A stretch of DNA of 64,000 bases from JADJNW01 sp964523725 (GCA_964523725.1 CAZGAU010000003.1:1-64000), one strand, 5' to 3'; shown: positions 53,138 to 61,952, numbered from the stretch's first letter. Numbers and translations: made by a program. Notes: generated by a model not told the origin, from the sequence alone.

Positions 53138-54211
53138 ATGTACTACCAAAATGTTTTGGAAACGATTGGCAATACGCCTCTGATCAGATTGAATACTATT
53201 TGTAAAGACATACCCGCCACTGTCCTGGCCAAGGTTGAATCCTTTAATCCGGGGCATTCTGCCAAGGATCGAATCGCACTTTACATGATTGAACAGGCTG
53301 AGCGTAAGGGGAAACTCAAGCGCGGCGGCACGGTGATTGAAGCTACTTCGGGCAATACGGGCTTTAGTCTCGCTATGGTTTGTGCCCTGAAAGGTTATAA
53401 TTGCGTACTCACTGTCACCAGCAAATCATCGCAGGAGAAAATTATGCTGCTTCGTTCTATGGGCGCGGATGTAGTTGTTTGTCCTGCCGATGCCGAAGCG
53501 GAAGACCCGCGTTCTTACTATTCTCGCGCCGAGCAATTGGCAAAGGATATCCCTAATTCCTATTATCTGGGGCAAAATTTTAATCTGGACAATGCCGATG
53601 CGCATTATCATACCACCGGACCGGAAATCTGGAAGCAAACCGAAGGAAAAATCACGCACTACGTATGCTGCGTGGGTACCGGCGGTACGCTCTCGGGTAC
53701 GGCGCGCTATTTGAAAGAGCAAAATCCAAATATTAAGATCATCGGTGTGGATGCTTATGGCTCAGTGCTGAAAAAATACTGGGAAACCGGTGTTTTTGAT
53801 AAATCCGAAATTTATTCCTGGAAAGTAGAAGGCTTGGGCAAAACGATTATTCCTGACACGGTCGACTTTGATGTGATCGATAATTTCGTGAAAGTGACCG
53901 ACCGCAGCAGTGCGCACCGCGCTCGCCAGTTGGCCAAGAAGGAAGGTCTGCTCGTTGGTTATTCGAGCGGATCAGTAATACAGGCTGTTTTCCAGATCAA
54001 GGAAGACTTAAAACCCGGCGATATGGTGGTAGGCTTAATGCCCGACCATGGTAGCCGTTACATCGGCAAAATTTATAACGATGACTGGATGCGCCAGCAG
54101 GGATTTCTGGGAGCCCAGCATTCTTCTTCGAATTATGACAATTTCAAACGTTTGTACAAAACGTATGTTCGAAAATATCGTCGTTATCTGAAACAATTCA
54201 GCATTTCCTGA
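53138..54211 (+). CDS. Cysteine synthase/cystathionine beta-synthase family enzyme
   Basis: 357 residues. Fold type II PLP enzyme: GNTPLIRL at 11-18, PLP lysine K43 in FNPGHSAKDRIA, substrate loop ATSGNTGFSLA, phosphate-binding GTGGTLSG and YSSGS near the end. The sequence style and the longer C-terminus are closer to the CBS-like branch than to plain CysK. It makes cysteine or cystathionine from serine derivatives. ATG at 53138 gives the standard N-terminus (MYYQNVLETIGNTP). Confidence 0.92.
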   Translation: MYYQNVLETIGNTPLIRLNTICKDIPATVLAKVESFNPGHSAKDRIALYMIEQAERKGKLKRGGTVIEATSGNTGFSLAMVCALKGYNCVLTVTSKSSQEKIMLLRSMGADVVVCPADAEAEDPRSYYSRAEQLAKDIPNSYYLGQNFNLDNADAHYHTTGPEIWKQTEGKITHYVCCVGTGGTLSGTARYLKEQNPNIKIIGVDAYGSVLKKYWETGVFDKSEIYSWKVEGLGKTIIPDTVDFDVIDNFVKVTDRSSAHRARQLAKKEGLLVGYSSGSVIQAVFQIKEDLKPGDMVVGLMPDHGSRYIGKIYNDDWMRQQGFLGAQHSSSNYDNFKRLYKTYVRKYRRYLKQFSIS

Positions 54212-54285
54212 AATTTCATTAATAGGAACGCAACATTTTTTGCTATTTTATTTTTTTGAAGTTTTCAATCAAAATTCATCGTATC

Positions 54286-54951
54286 ATGGCATATAATGGT
54301 AAAAGAGGTTACGTATCAAACGAGAATGTCTCGGTGCCCTTATTCAAAAACAAATGGCTCGACAAGCTAACACGGTCGCATATTGCGATTCCTGTTTCTT
54401 TATTCTTTTTGTACGCCATCAGTTTACTTTATTATACAAAAATCGCTACAGAACTTTCAAATGGTCAGGTGATAGCACTGTTTTTCGGTGGCACCCTGTT
54501 TTTTACTTTCGTAGAATATGTGGTGCACCGCTGGGCCTATCACCCGGGTGAACATGCATCGGAATCACGCCAGAAGTTTTGTTATACGGTACATGGTATT
54601 CACCATGACTATCCCAAGGATAAGCAACGCCTGGCCATGCCGCCGGTGCCGGCAATTTTGGCTGCTACTTTCTTACTGATCATTTTCCGCACGATCCTCG
54701 GGCAGTATGCCTTCTCTTTCCTGGCTGGATTTATGGTGGGCTATGCATTTTATTTACTAATTCATTACAGCGTGCATATCTTCCGGGCGCCGAATAATAT
54801 TTTCAAGGCCTTGTGGGTGAACCACGCCATCCATCATTACAGCGAAGATGAAATCCTGTTTGGCGTATCGTCTCCGATCTGGGATTATGTTTTCGGCACT
54901 ACGCCTAAAAACGAGAAGAAGAAAACCAGTGTGGAAGTGAAAGCGGAGTAA
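54286..54951 (+). CDS. Fatty acid hydroxylase-superfamily membrane protein
   Basis: 221 residues with about four membrane helices and the full set of His motifs: HRWAYHPGEH, HGIHHDYP, HYSVH and NHAIHHYSEDE. These bind a di-iron centre in the FA2H/sterol desaturase superfamily, which hydroxylates fatty acyl or carotenoid chains using oxygen. The exact substrate is unknown; in Bacteroidota hydroxylation of sphingolipid or sulfonolipid acyl chains is a candidate (inference). ATG at 54286 is chosen over an upstream start at 54256. Confidence 0.9.
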   Translation: MAYNGKRGYVSNENVSVPLFKNKWLDKLTRSHIAIPVSLFFLYAISLLYYTKIATELSNGQVIALFFGGTLFFTFVEYVVHRWAYHPGEHASESRQKFCYTVHGIHHDYPKDKQRLAMPPVPAILAATFLLIIFRTILGQYAFSFLAGFMVGYAFYLLIHYSVHIFRAPNNIFKALWVNHAIHHYSEDEILFGVSSPIWDYVFGTTPKNEKKKTSVEVKAE

Positions 54952-54960
54952 AATATAAGA

Positions 54961-55015
54961 TTTGAGATGTGAAAAGAGTAAACCGGCTTTTGTATTTCAA
55001 ATTTCACATCTCAAA
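54961..55015. repeat. Perfect 14-bp inverted repeat between convergent genes
   Basis: TTTGAGATGTGAAA (54961-54974) and TTTCACATCTCAAA (55002-55015) match exactly, between the stops at 54951 (plus) and 55028 (minus). It may work as a bidirectional terminator although T-runs are weak. Confidence 0.85.
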
Positions 55016-55027
55016 CTTCCTAATTTT

Positions 55028-55492
55028 TTATCCTTTTGGTGGGGGTGATTGCCAAAGTACATTCATAATCTGCCATTTACCATCAAGCTTCACCAGGTGG
55101 AAATAATCCACGCCCCACTCGGCGGTCAGTTTTGCGGAAGCGGTTTTATCCAGTACATCAAAAATCACAATTTCCTTGGGCGATTTGGCATTGGCCCGCT
55201 TGCCATCCTTGTTCCAGCGAGCGGCGAGGTCTTTTAATTGCTCAAAGCTCATGTCTGCCTGATGGTAGGCTCCTTGGTTATAATAATAGCCTCGTTTTCT
55301 CAACTCCTGGTGTACACTTTGCTTCACTCTCTCCGGCTCCACATTATACAAGGCCTCTACATAATCCAGCACGGCGGCTTCTACCGCAGCTTTTTCTTTT
55401 TCCAATGCGCTGTTATAAAATCGGTCTGCCTTGAAAACAACAAAAGCAGTTGTGAGGGCAACAGCCGACAAGAGTAAACTCCATTTTTTCAT
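55028..55492 (-). CDS. NTF2-like (putative lumazine-binding fold) exported protein
   Basis: 154 residues. A hydrophobic N-terminus (SLLLSAVALTTAFVVF) is a signal peptide or anchor. The remainder fits the NTF2-like Lumazine_bd_2 family: VLDYVEALYNVEPERVKQSV, HQELRKRGYYY, IFDVLDKTASAKLTAEWGVD and YFHLVKLDGKWQIMNVLWQ. Proteins of this kind bind unknown small ligands or have ketosteroid-isomerase-like pockets. A palindromic element lies directly upstream. Confidence 0.85.
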   Translation of the reverse strand: MKKWSLLLSAVALTTAFVVFKADRFYNSALEKEKAAVEAAVLDYVEALYNVEPERVKQSVHQELRKRGYYYNQGAYHQADMSFEQLKDLAARWNKDGKRANAKSPKEIVIFDVLDKTASAKLTAEWGVDYFHLVKLDGKWQIMNVLWQSPPPKG

Positions 55493-55543
55493 AGCTTTAT
55501 ATTTTTTGGTGAATAAAGTAAATAGAATTCTTATTAAGTAAAA

Positions 55544-55626
55544 GACAATTTTAAGTTTAAGTAAAGTATTTTATAAGGGGTTGATTGTCAGATCAATTGG
55601 GCTTTCGACCGTAAAACTGTCCGACT
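55544..55626. repeat. Palindromic dispersed element, copy B
   Basis: Related to 38709-38798 along its length: GACAATTTTAAG (55544-55555), TATTTTATAAGGGGTTGATT stretch, GTTGATTGTC (55580-55589), GTAAAACTGTC (55611-55621) and final GTCCGACT. It lacks the 7-8 bases that form the right inner arm of copy A, but TTGAT/ATCAA (55581-55596) can form a substitute hairpin. Confidence 0.75.
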
Positions 55627-55732
55627 ATTTAGTGCGGGGCACCTGATTGTAAAAACACAAAAAAAAGGAAAAGTTGCGTAGAAAGAGACAACTCATATTA
55701 TTCCGGATTCAAAAAGCAGGATATTACAATTC

Positions 55733-56416
55733 TTAATCCACAAACTTATACCCCACACCCCGGATCGACAGGAAGTGCTTCGGATTGTGTGGATCTTGCT
55801 CAAAGTACTTGCGGAAGCTCAGTATAAAATTATCGATCGTGCGGGTGGACGGATAGACATCGTAGCCCCAGACAGATTGTAATATCTGCTGGCGAGACAC
55901 CACTTCATTCTTGCGGTCGATCAGGAGTTTGAGCAGCATCGCTTCTTTTTTGGTCAATTGCAACTCGCCACTTGTGCCTTTGGCTTCATAAGTAGCAAAA
56001 TTTATACGATTACTTCCAAATTCATATACTTCGGGGGTATTGGTCGGTTTTTTACTGGTGCGTTTGATCAGGTTTTGCACGCGGAGAAGCAGTTCTTCCA
56101 GCACATAAGGCTTGGTCACATAATCATCAGCGCCCTTGCGCAAGCCTGTAATGCGGTCAGTAGCAGCGTCTTTGGCGGTAAGCATGAGGATAGGCACCTC
56201 GCGGTTGGTCAGGCGTACCTGCTCCGCGATCTGAAAACCGTCCACTTCGGGCAGCATCACGTCCAGGATCAACAGGTCAAAATGCTGTTCCTGAATGTAT
56301 TTCAGGGCATCTTTGCCATTGTCGGTGGCAACCACTTCGTAATCTTCCATTTCGAGATTGAGCTTCAGGGTTTCTCTCAGGCTTTCTTCGTCTTCTACCA
56401 ATAAAATTCGCATCAT
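55733..56416 (-). CDS. OmpR/PhoB-type response regulator
   Basis: 227 residues. Receiver domain with acidic pocket VEDEE, phosphorylated Asp52 in LLILDVMLPEVDG, and KPYVLEELL after the switch Thr. A winged-helix DNA-binding domain follows (LTKKEAMLLKLLIDRKNEVV then SVWGYDVYPSTRTIDNFILS). Its ATG lies three bases after the histidine kinase stop, so the pair is co-translated. Output of a three-gene signalling operon. Confidence 0.95.
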   Translation of the reverse strand: MMRILLVEDEESLRETLKLNLEMEDYEVVATDNGKDALKYIQEQHFDLLILDVMLPEVDGFQIAEQVRLTNREVPILMLTAKDAATDRITGLRKGADDYVTKPYVLEELLLRVQNLIKRTSKKPTNTPEVYEFGSNRINFATYEAKGTSGELQLTKKEAMLLKLLIDRKNEVVSRQQILQSVWGYDVYPSTRTIDNFILSFRKYFEQDPHNPKHFLSIRGVGYKFVD

Positions 56417-56419
56417 AGC

Positions 56420-57451
56420 TTATGGTGTTATGGTGTTATGGTGTTCCTGTTTCACTGCAGGTAATTCGATTCGGAAAATCGTGCCCCGGGGCTCATTGTC
56501 GAGCACTATAATCGTACCCTCGTGCGCTTTTACAATCTGTTCCACGATGTACAACCCCAGTCCGGTGCCTTTTGTTTTGCGCGTATCCTCATTGCCCACA
56601 CGGTAGAATTTTTCAAATATCTGCTTTTTTTCGCTTTCTTCAATGCCAATGCCCTGATCTGCGACCTCCAGACGAAGCTTCCCATGGTGTTCTGTGAGCT
56701 GGACGTCAATATTTGCGGGGCCTGTTGAATATTTTACTGCATTCTCTAAAAGATTAAGCGCCACAGATGTCAGCCCGGATTTATCGCCAAGGATCGTCGG
56801 ATCGGAAATATTTTCATGATATGTAAAGTGGGCATTATGATATTTTGCCTGCATTTTAAAAACCAGATCCTGGAGTAAATCTGATAAATCCAGTGGCTCC
56901 AGATTCGGCTGATAGGCGGTTTCCAGTTTTGCGGAAAGCAGCAGATCTTCTACCAGCATGTGCAATCGATCTGTTTCATTCAGAGCGGTTTGCGACAATT
57001 TTTCAAACTGCTCGCGCTTCAATTCTCTTTTCAAAAGCGTTTCCAGCACCAGCCGGATCGAAGCAATCGGCGATTTTAATTCGTGTGTAATGGAAAGCAG
57101 GAAATTACGCCGTTGTTTAGCGGCTATTACTTCTTTATGATATCCCCGGTTAATAAGCCAGATGCCAATGATCAAACTGAAAACAAAAACCGACACTTCG
57201 CCCAGGATCATCCATTCCTGGCGACGGTAGCGCTGCTCCAGGGCTTTGTAAGGCTCGGACTGGATGAATGCTTCGTTGTTTTCTACCAATCCTTCTGCAA
57301 TCATGCCGATGTGCAGCAGGTCGCGCTTGGCGTAGAAGGCGTCCCTATTTTTGGTAAACAGCAAAACCGACCACCACGCAAATGCTATCAGCATATACGC
57401 GATCACACCGTAAGACAGCATGCGGAGCCGTGCATTATTTCTCGAATTCAT
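56420..57451 (-). CDS. Sensor histidine kinase
   Basis: 343 residues. Two membrane helices (about 12-32 and 82-100) flank a short periplasmic loop of about 48 residues. HisKA has His123 in SITHELKSPIAS; HATPase shows NLLENAVKYS, DQGIGIEESEK and GTGLGLYIVEQIV. No HAMP domain is evident. The last codons (HHNTITP) are made by three copies of an 8-mer tandem repeat (56421-56444). It overlaps the upstream small membrane protein gene by four bases (ATGA) and precedes the response regulator. Confidence 0.94.
   Translation of the reverse strand: MNSRNNARLRMLSYGVIAYMLIAFAWWSVLLFTKNRDAFYAKRDLLHIGMIAEGLVENNEAFIQSEPYKALEQRYRRQEWMILGEVSVFVFSLIIGIWLINRGYHKEVIAAKQRRNFLLSITHELKSPIASIRLVLETLLKRELKREQFEKLSQTALNETDRLHMLVEDLLLSAKLETAYQPNLEPLDLSDLLQDLVFKMQAKYHNAHFTYHENISDPTILGDKSGLTSVALNLLENAVKYSTGPANIDVQLTEHHGKLRLEVADQGIGIEESEKKQIFEKFYRVGNEDTRKTKGTGLGLYIVEQIVKAHEGTIIVLDNEPRGTIFRIELPAVKQEHHNTITP
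56421..56444 (+). repeat. Three-copy TATGGTGT repeat in the histidine kinase 3' end
   Basis: Three exact 8-base units inside the last codons of the histidine kinase gene, next to the response regulator start. The unit differs by one base from the octamer repeated seven times after smpB (25859-25914). Slippage here would shift the kinase stop relative to the regulator start. Confidence 0.9.
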
Positions 57452-58047
57452 TGGCTTGTCGGTTCGTTGCCTGCTCTGACTTTAAGCAGCCATTTGCTGG
57501 AATCGTATTGTATCTGGTCGTTTTCAAGCGGAATCAGGGTGCTGTCTTCATTCAATAGATATTTTTCCTGCAATAAACCGGGCTGGATCGCCACAATATT
57601 TCTATCCAAAAACAGCGTATCACCATTTTTTTCAAACTTTCCGGCGTAAGTGCAGCCTTGTTCCATATTTCGCGAAAGCAGTACCAGACGCATGTCTTTG
57701 GAAAAGAACAGGTAATCTTCGGTCAGCCCTTTGGTGCCGGCTATCACATAAGCATCTGATTCACGGTCAATTTTATATGCTTTTTTTGTGTAAATAAAAA
57801 AAGAAACAACAAGAAGCGTGGAAAATACGACCGGTACAAACTCAACTAACTCCCTGGTTTTTGAATATTTTATAATAGCAATGATGGTGACCGTAAATGC
57901 AAAAATACCGCCCAGCAAATATAAAAACAGCGAGTACAACCCTTCCACCATGCCCCAGCAGCCGCCAGTACGCGTATGCAAGTGAATATGCGCCACGCCA
58001 ATGAGTATAAACGGCAACGATAATATGATGGGCTGGATTTTTTTCAT
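57448..58047 (-). CDS. Small membrane protein of the two-component operon
   Basis: 199 residues. Three N-terminal membrane helices (PIILSLPFILIGVAHIHLH, LYSLFLYLLGGIFAFTVTII, FVPVVFSTLLVVSFFIYTKK) and a roughly 110-residue soluble C-terminal domain (YVIAGTKGLTEDYLFFSKDM, YAGKFEKNGDTLFLDRN). It is translationally coupled to the histidine kinase through ATGA. Probably an accessory or ligand-binding partner of the sensor. I do not recognise the family. Confidence 0.78.
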   Translation of the reverse strand: MKKIQPIILSLPFILIGVAHIHLHTRTGGCWGMVEGLYSLFLYLLGGIFAFTVTIIAIIKYSKTRELVEFVPVVFSTLLVVSFFIYTKKAYKIDRESDAYVIAGTKGLTEDYLFFSKDMRLVLLSRNMEQGCTYAGKFEKNGDTLFLDRNIVAIQPGLLQEKYLLNEDSTLIPLENDQIQYDSSKWLLKVRAGNEPTSQ

Positions 58048-58096
58048 GTGATAAAATTACACTAAAATTTGATTTGCAAAATAGCCAACTATCGAC

Positions 58097-59407
58097 TTAT
58101 TTAAAAACCATATCCATCGCTTTACAAATCTTCTCTGCAGCTTCCGCCAAATCGGCTTCCTGATGCGCTGCCGAGACAAAACCGACTTCATAACCCGAAG
58201 GTCCAAGGTAAATACCGCGCTGTAATAATTCATGATGTAATACCTTGAACTTATCCATGCTTTTGGGATCAATCTGATCTGCACGAATAATCCGTTCTTT
58301 GGAAAATGCAATCCAGAAAATCGAACCGATCTGCGGAATGCTGACTTCATAAGCCTTTTGGTCGCAATAATCCTGGATTTGTCCGACGAATTTTTGGGTT
58401 TTGGCTTCCAGTTTTTCATAAAAACCAGGTTCAAGTAATTGTTCCAAAGCTGCTCGTCCTGCTGCCATCGCCACCGGATTAGCAGAAAGCGTACCCGCCT
58501 GATACACAGGGCCATCCGGCGCAATATGACTCATGATTTCCCTGCTGGCGCCGTAAGCGCCCACCGGCATGCCGCCGCCGATGATTTTACCGTATGTAAT
58601 AATATCGGGTTGAATATCATAATATCCCGCGGCGCCTTCAAATCCGACCCGGAAACCGGAAATAACTTCATCAAAAATGAGCAAAACATTATATTTATTA
58701 CATTGTTCACGCAGAAATTGTAAGAAATCCCGATCTTGTAATAATAATCCGTTATTCGCCGGAACCGGTTCTAATATAATACATGCAATATCCTGAGCCT
58801 GCGTTTGTAATATTTTCTCTAAAGCCTCGCGATCATTGAGCGGCAGCACCAGCGTTTCCTTGGCAAATGCCTCCGGAATGCCCGCCGAAGTGCTCACGCC
58901 AAAGGTCACTAAACCGGAGCCGGCTTTCACCATCAGCGAATCCACGTGACCGTGATAACAACCTTCAAATTTGATGACCTTGTTGCGTCCAGTCACGCCC
59001 CGCGCCAAACGGATTGCCGACATAACTGCCTCAGTACCAGAGGTCACAAAGCGAATTTTTTCAATAAAACGGTTGTTTTCCAGCAATAATTTCCCGATTG
59101 CGTTGCCCCGGCGGGTCGGCGTACCGAAAGTAATGCCGTTGTTAACTGCTTCTATCACTGCCTCGCGGATGCGCGCGTTGTTGTGTCCCAGGATCAGCGG
59201 GCCCCAGGAGCAGCAGAAGTCAATAAATTCATTGCCATCGGCGTCAGTAATGCGGCAACCTTCGCCTTTTTCTACATACACCGGCGGCCCGCTCACCGAT
59301 TTGAAAGCCCGCACCGGCGAGTTCACGCCCCCCGGAAAATAATTTTTTGCCTCTTCAAACAGCGCCGCCGAGCGCTCCCGGCTGATGATATTTTCGGTTA
59401 ATTGCAT
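58097..59407 (-). CDS. hemL: Glutamate-1-semialdehyde 2,1-aminomutase
   Basis: 436 residues, standard length. PLP lysine K274 in TYGKIIGGGMPVGAYG, N-terminal YFPGGVNSPVRAFKSV, FVTSGTEAVMSAIRLAR and FDEVISGFRV are all hallmark hemL motifs. The enzyme converts glutamate semialdehyde to 5-aminolevulinate, the C5 route to haem. 14-bp tandem and inverted repeats lie just upstream of its start. The other haem genes are not in the window. Confidence 0.97.
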   Translation of the reverse strand: MQLTENIISRERSAALFEEAKNYFPGGVNSPVRAFKSVSGPPVYVEKGEGCRITDADGNEFIDFCCSWGPLILGHNNARIREAVIEAVNNGITFGTPTRRGNAIGKLLLENNRFIEKIRFVTSGTEAVMSAIRLARGVTGRNKVIKFEGCYHGHVDSLMVKAGSGLVTFGVSTSAGIPEAFAKETLVLPLNDREALEKILQTQAQDIACIILEPVPANNGLLLQDRDFLQFLREQCNKYNVLLIFDEVISGFRVGFEGAAGYYDIQPDIITYGKIIGGGMPVGAYGASREIMSHIAPDGPVYQAGTLSANPVAMAAGRAALEQLLEPGFYEKLEAKTQKFVGQIQDYCDQKAYEVSIPQIGSIFWIAFSKERIIRADQIDPKSMDKFKVLHHELLQRGIYLGPSGYEVGFVSAAHQEADLAEAAEKICKAMDMVFK

Positions 59408-59416
59408 TTTTTAGAT

Positions 59417-59481
59417 TTTTAGACGTTAGATTTTAGACGTTAGAAAAGACTTCGGCAATGATCTATTGTCTAACGTCTAAA
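59417..59481. repeat. 14-bp tandem duplicates with a matching inverted copy
   Basis: TTTTAGACGTTAGA occurs twice back to back (59417-59430, 59431-59444), and TCTAACGTCTAAA (59469-59481) is the exact inverse of 13 of those bases. It starts 10 bases upstream of the hemL start codon and could form alternative hairpins in its leader. Confidence 0.88.
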
Positions 59482-59645
59482 GTCTAAAGTCTTACAAAAG
59501 TAAAGAGAATAAAGGGTTTTTGTTGAAAAATACCTGTCAGGAATGGGTAAATTTGAAAGAAAGCAACAACAGTACTTTTTAGCCTATTGTTTTTCCGGAT
59601 TTCCGATCATAGCTTTACACCTTCTACAAAAATCAGACATGCATC

Positions 59646-60389
59646 ATGATATACCAGGTTTTAAAAAAATTAGTGAAAAAATTATTCCCCAAAAAATTCC
59701 TTATTACACAGGAGGCTCTTATCCGGCAAGCTTTAGCCTGGTTTTATAAAGGAAATGAATATACTTGTAATATTTGTAATATCAATCTCGCTAATTTTAT
59801 AAAACTGGAAAATGGCGACTTGCTTTGCCCGGCTTGCGGTAGCTTGCCGCGCAATCGCCGGCTTTGGCAGGTACTAAATAATGATGTAATGTTACAGGGT
59901 AAAGTGCTCGATTTTTCCCCTTCGCGTTGTTTGTACAGGAAAATGAAAGCTCAGCCCGGAATCGATTATGTAAGCTCGGATTTTGCCGGCGAATTTTTAG
60001 CTGATGTGCAATATAATATTACAAATATTCCGGAATCACATAATGAATTCGATCTTATTATATGTTTTCATGTATTGGAACACGTCGAACAAGACACACA
60101 AGCCATGCGTGAATTGTTCCGGGTTTTAAAACCGGGCGGTAAATGCCTGATTCAAACGCCTTTTAAAGAAGGCGATATTTATGAAAATCAATCTGTTCAA
60201 ACACCTGAAGCCCGGCTCCAGCATTTCGGACAGGAAGACCACGTGCGAATTTATTCTGTTTCCGGTTTGAAAAAACGCCTGGAACAAGCTGGTTTTCAAG
60301 TAAATATCGACAGATATCAACCTGATAAGGAAAATCGCTTTGGTTTAAAAAGTGAAGAAATAATTCTTATTGCTACAAAGCCACATTAA
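59646..60389 (+). CDS. SAM-dependent methyltransferase with N-terminal zinc ribbon
   Basis: 247 residues. A Cys4 zinc ribbon (YTCNICNI and LLCPACGSLPRNRR) lies at about 40-75, then a class I methyltransferase core: VLDFSPSR, DLIICFHVLEHVEQD and RVLKPGGKCLIQTPF. The exact start is not certain, but the ATG at 59646 gives a short basic N-terminus. Substrate unknown; ribbons of this kind often occur in methyltransferases near glycan genes. Its last 17 bases overlap the end of the convergent decarboxylase gene. Confidence 0.85.
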   Translation: MIYQVLKKLVKKLFPKKFLITQEALIRQALAWFYKGNEYTCNICNINLANFIKLENGDLLCPACGSLPRNRRLWQVLNNDVMLQGKVLDFSPSRCLYRKMKAQPGIDYVSSDFAGEFLADVQYNITNIPESHNEFDLIICFHVLEHVEQDTQAMRELFRVLKPGGKCLIQTPFKEGDIYENQSVQTPEARLQHFGQEDHVRIYSVSGLKKRLEQAGFQVNIDRYQPDKENRFGLKSEEIILIATKPH

Positions 60390-61857
60390 TTTCCCGGCTC
60401 ACTTCCTGCCCAATTCGCACCACGCCCGCTGCTAATGCCTGAAAATCAGTCTTTTGGCTGCGGTGATTGACATTGGCCACGCGGATCGCGTAATTGCCGT
60501 TCAGCATCGTGTACGATGGCGCGGCGACGCCCTCTTCGTGCAGGCGCATCAGGATTTCTTTATTCAAAACATTTAGTTGTTCCTGACTTAAATGCCCGGG
60601 ATTGTAACGAAAACAAGTAATATTCATCGTCACCGGGGCGAGCAGTTCGAGCGAAGATGCTTGATTTACAAGGTCTCCTAGATAAAATGCCTGGGCAATA
60701 TTCTGGCGAATCAGCCGGGCGAATTTGGCGATGCCATGCTCTTTGAATGACATCCAGACCTTCAGGGCTTTAAATCCACGCGAGAGTTCCATGCCGTAAT
60801 TACTTAGCGGATCGGGCCCGGCGGAGAGCCCGCGCTCGTGCTTGAGTAAATAATTCGGCTGCATGGCAAAGGAATCGCGGTGCACCTGCGCATTTTTAAT
60901 CAGCACACAACCCACCTCGTACGGCAGATACAACCACTTATGCAAATCGAAAGCCACGCTGTCGGCTTCTTCCATGGCTCTTAGAGAATCCTGGAATTCC
61001 GGAGCTAATTTTGCCAGAGCGCCAAACGCGCCGTCCACATGAAACCAGAGCTTTTCTTCTTTACAAACTTGTAATATTTCGTCGAGCGGATCGATTGCGC
61101 CGGTGTTCACCGTGCCGGCATTGCCCACAATGCAAAACGGGATTTTTCCGGCGGCTTTATCCTCGGCGATCATCTGACGTAATTTCGTAATATCTATCTG
61201 AAAATCAGCATTGACGGGCACTTTGCGCAGCGCATCCGCTCCCAGACCGGCGACTTCCACCGCCTTTTGCTGACAACTATGCGTTTCACTTGAAGCATAC
61301 AATACCAACTGCCCCGGCAGCGCCCGAACGCCCTCCTTGCGGATGCGCTCGTCAAAAGCATTGCGCGCTACCAGAATCCCGGTGATATTGGCAATCGAGC
61401 CGCCGCTCACCAGCAAGCCGCTCGCGCTCATCGGAAAGCCCAGCATTTCCTTGCACCAGTCAATCACTTGATTTTCAACGTACATCGCGGCGTGGTCGCC
61501 GATGCCAAGATTCGGATTCATCCCGGCCGCCAGCATTTCCGCCAGCATCGCGAAGGGCGTACCCGTTCCCTGCACCCAAGCCCAAAAACGCGGATGCACA
61601 TTGCCCTTATTATATGGCAGAATATGGGTTCTAAATTCCTGATAAATCTGTTCGATGGGTTCCGCCATTTGCGGCAAGCCTTTATGCATATGGGTTTTAG
61701 AGGATTCGCTTGGCTCCGTCCACACCGGGCGCTCGCCAATGGTGCGCAAGTACTCCATCATATCGTCCACCATCTGGTAGCCGAGTTGTTTCATTTGGTT
61801 CCAGTCGTTCGGGTCGAGATTTTCTTCCTGGTCGAGGATTTCTTTGAAATTCAACAT
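60373..61857 (-). CDS. Pyridoxal-dependent (aromatic-L-amino-acid-type) decarboxylase
   Basis: 494 residues from MLNFKEILDQEENLDPNDWN. Group II decarboxylase: stacking His193 in SSETHSC, Asp275 in FHVDGAFGA and PLP lysine K307 in FDLHKWLYLPYEVGC. It removes carbon dioxide from an aromatic or related amino acid. The frame continues 43 codons upstream but that part is not family-like. Convergent with the methyltransferase, ends overlapping by 17 bases. Confidence 0.93.
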   Translation of the reverse strand: MLNFKEILDQEENLDPNDWNQMKQLGYQMVDDMMEYLRTIGERPVWTEPSESSKTHMHKGLPQMAEPIEQIYQEFRTHILPYNKGNVHPRFWAWVQGTGTPFAMLAEMLAAGMNPNLGIGDHAAMYVENQVIDWCKEMLGFPMSASGLLVSGGSIANITGILVARNAFDERIRKEGVRALPGQLVLYASSETHSCQQKAVEVAGLGADALRKVPVNADFQIDITKLRQMIAEDKAAGKIPFCIVGNAGTVNTGAIDPLDEILQVCKEEKLWFHVDGAFGALAKLAPEFQDSLRAMEEADSVAFDLHKWLYLPYEVGCVLIKNAQVHRDSFAMQPNYLLKHERGLSAGPDPLSNYGMELSRGFKALKVWMSFKEHGIAKFARLIRQNIAQAFYLGDLVNQASSLELLAPVTMNITCFRYNPGHLSQEQLNVLNKEILMRLHEEGVAAPSYTMLNGNYAIRVANVNHRSQKTDFQALAAGVVRIGQEVSREINVAL

Positions 61858-61952
61858 CTTCTTGATTTTAATTTTTGGCAAAGTTAGCCATTTGCAAGCA
61901 AGCAGCACAGATGCAGATTTGAAAAATCCGGGGAGAACAGATTGGAAAACGC

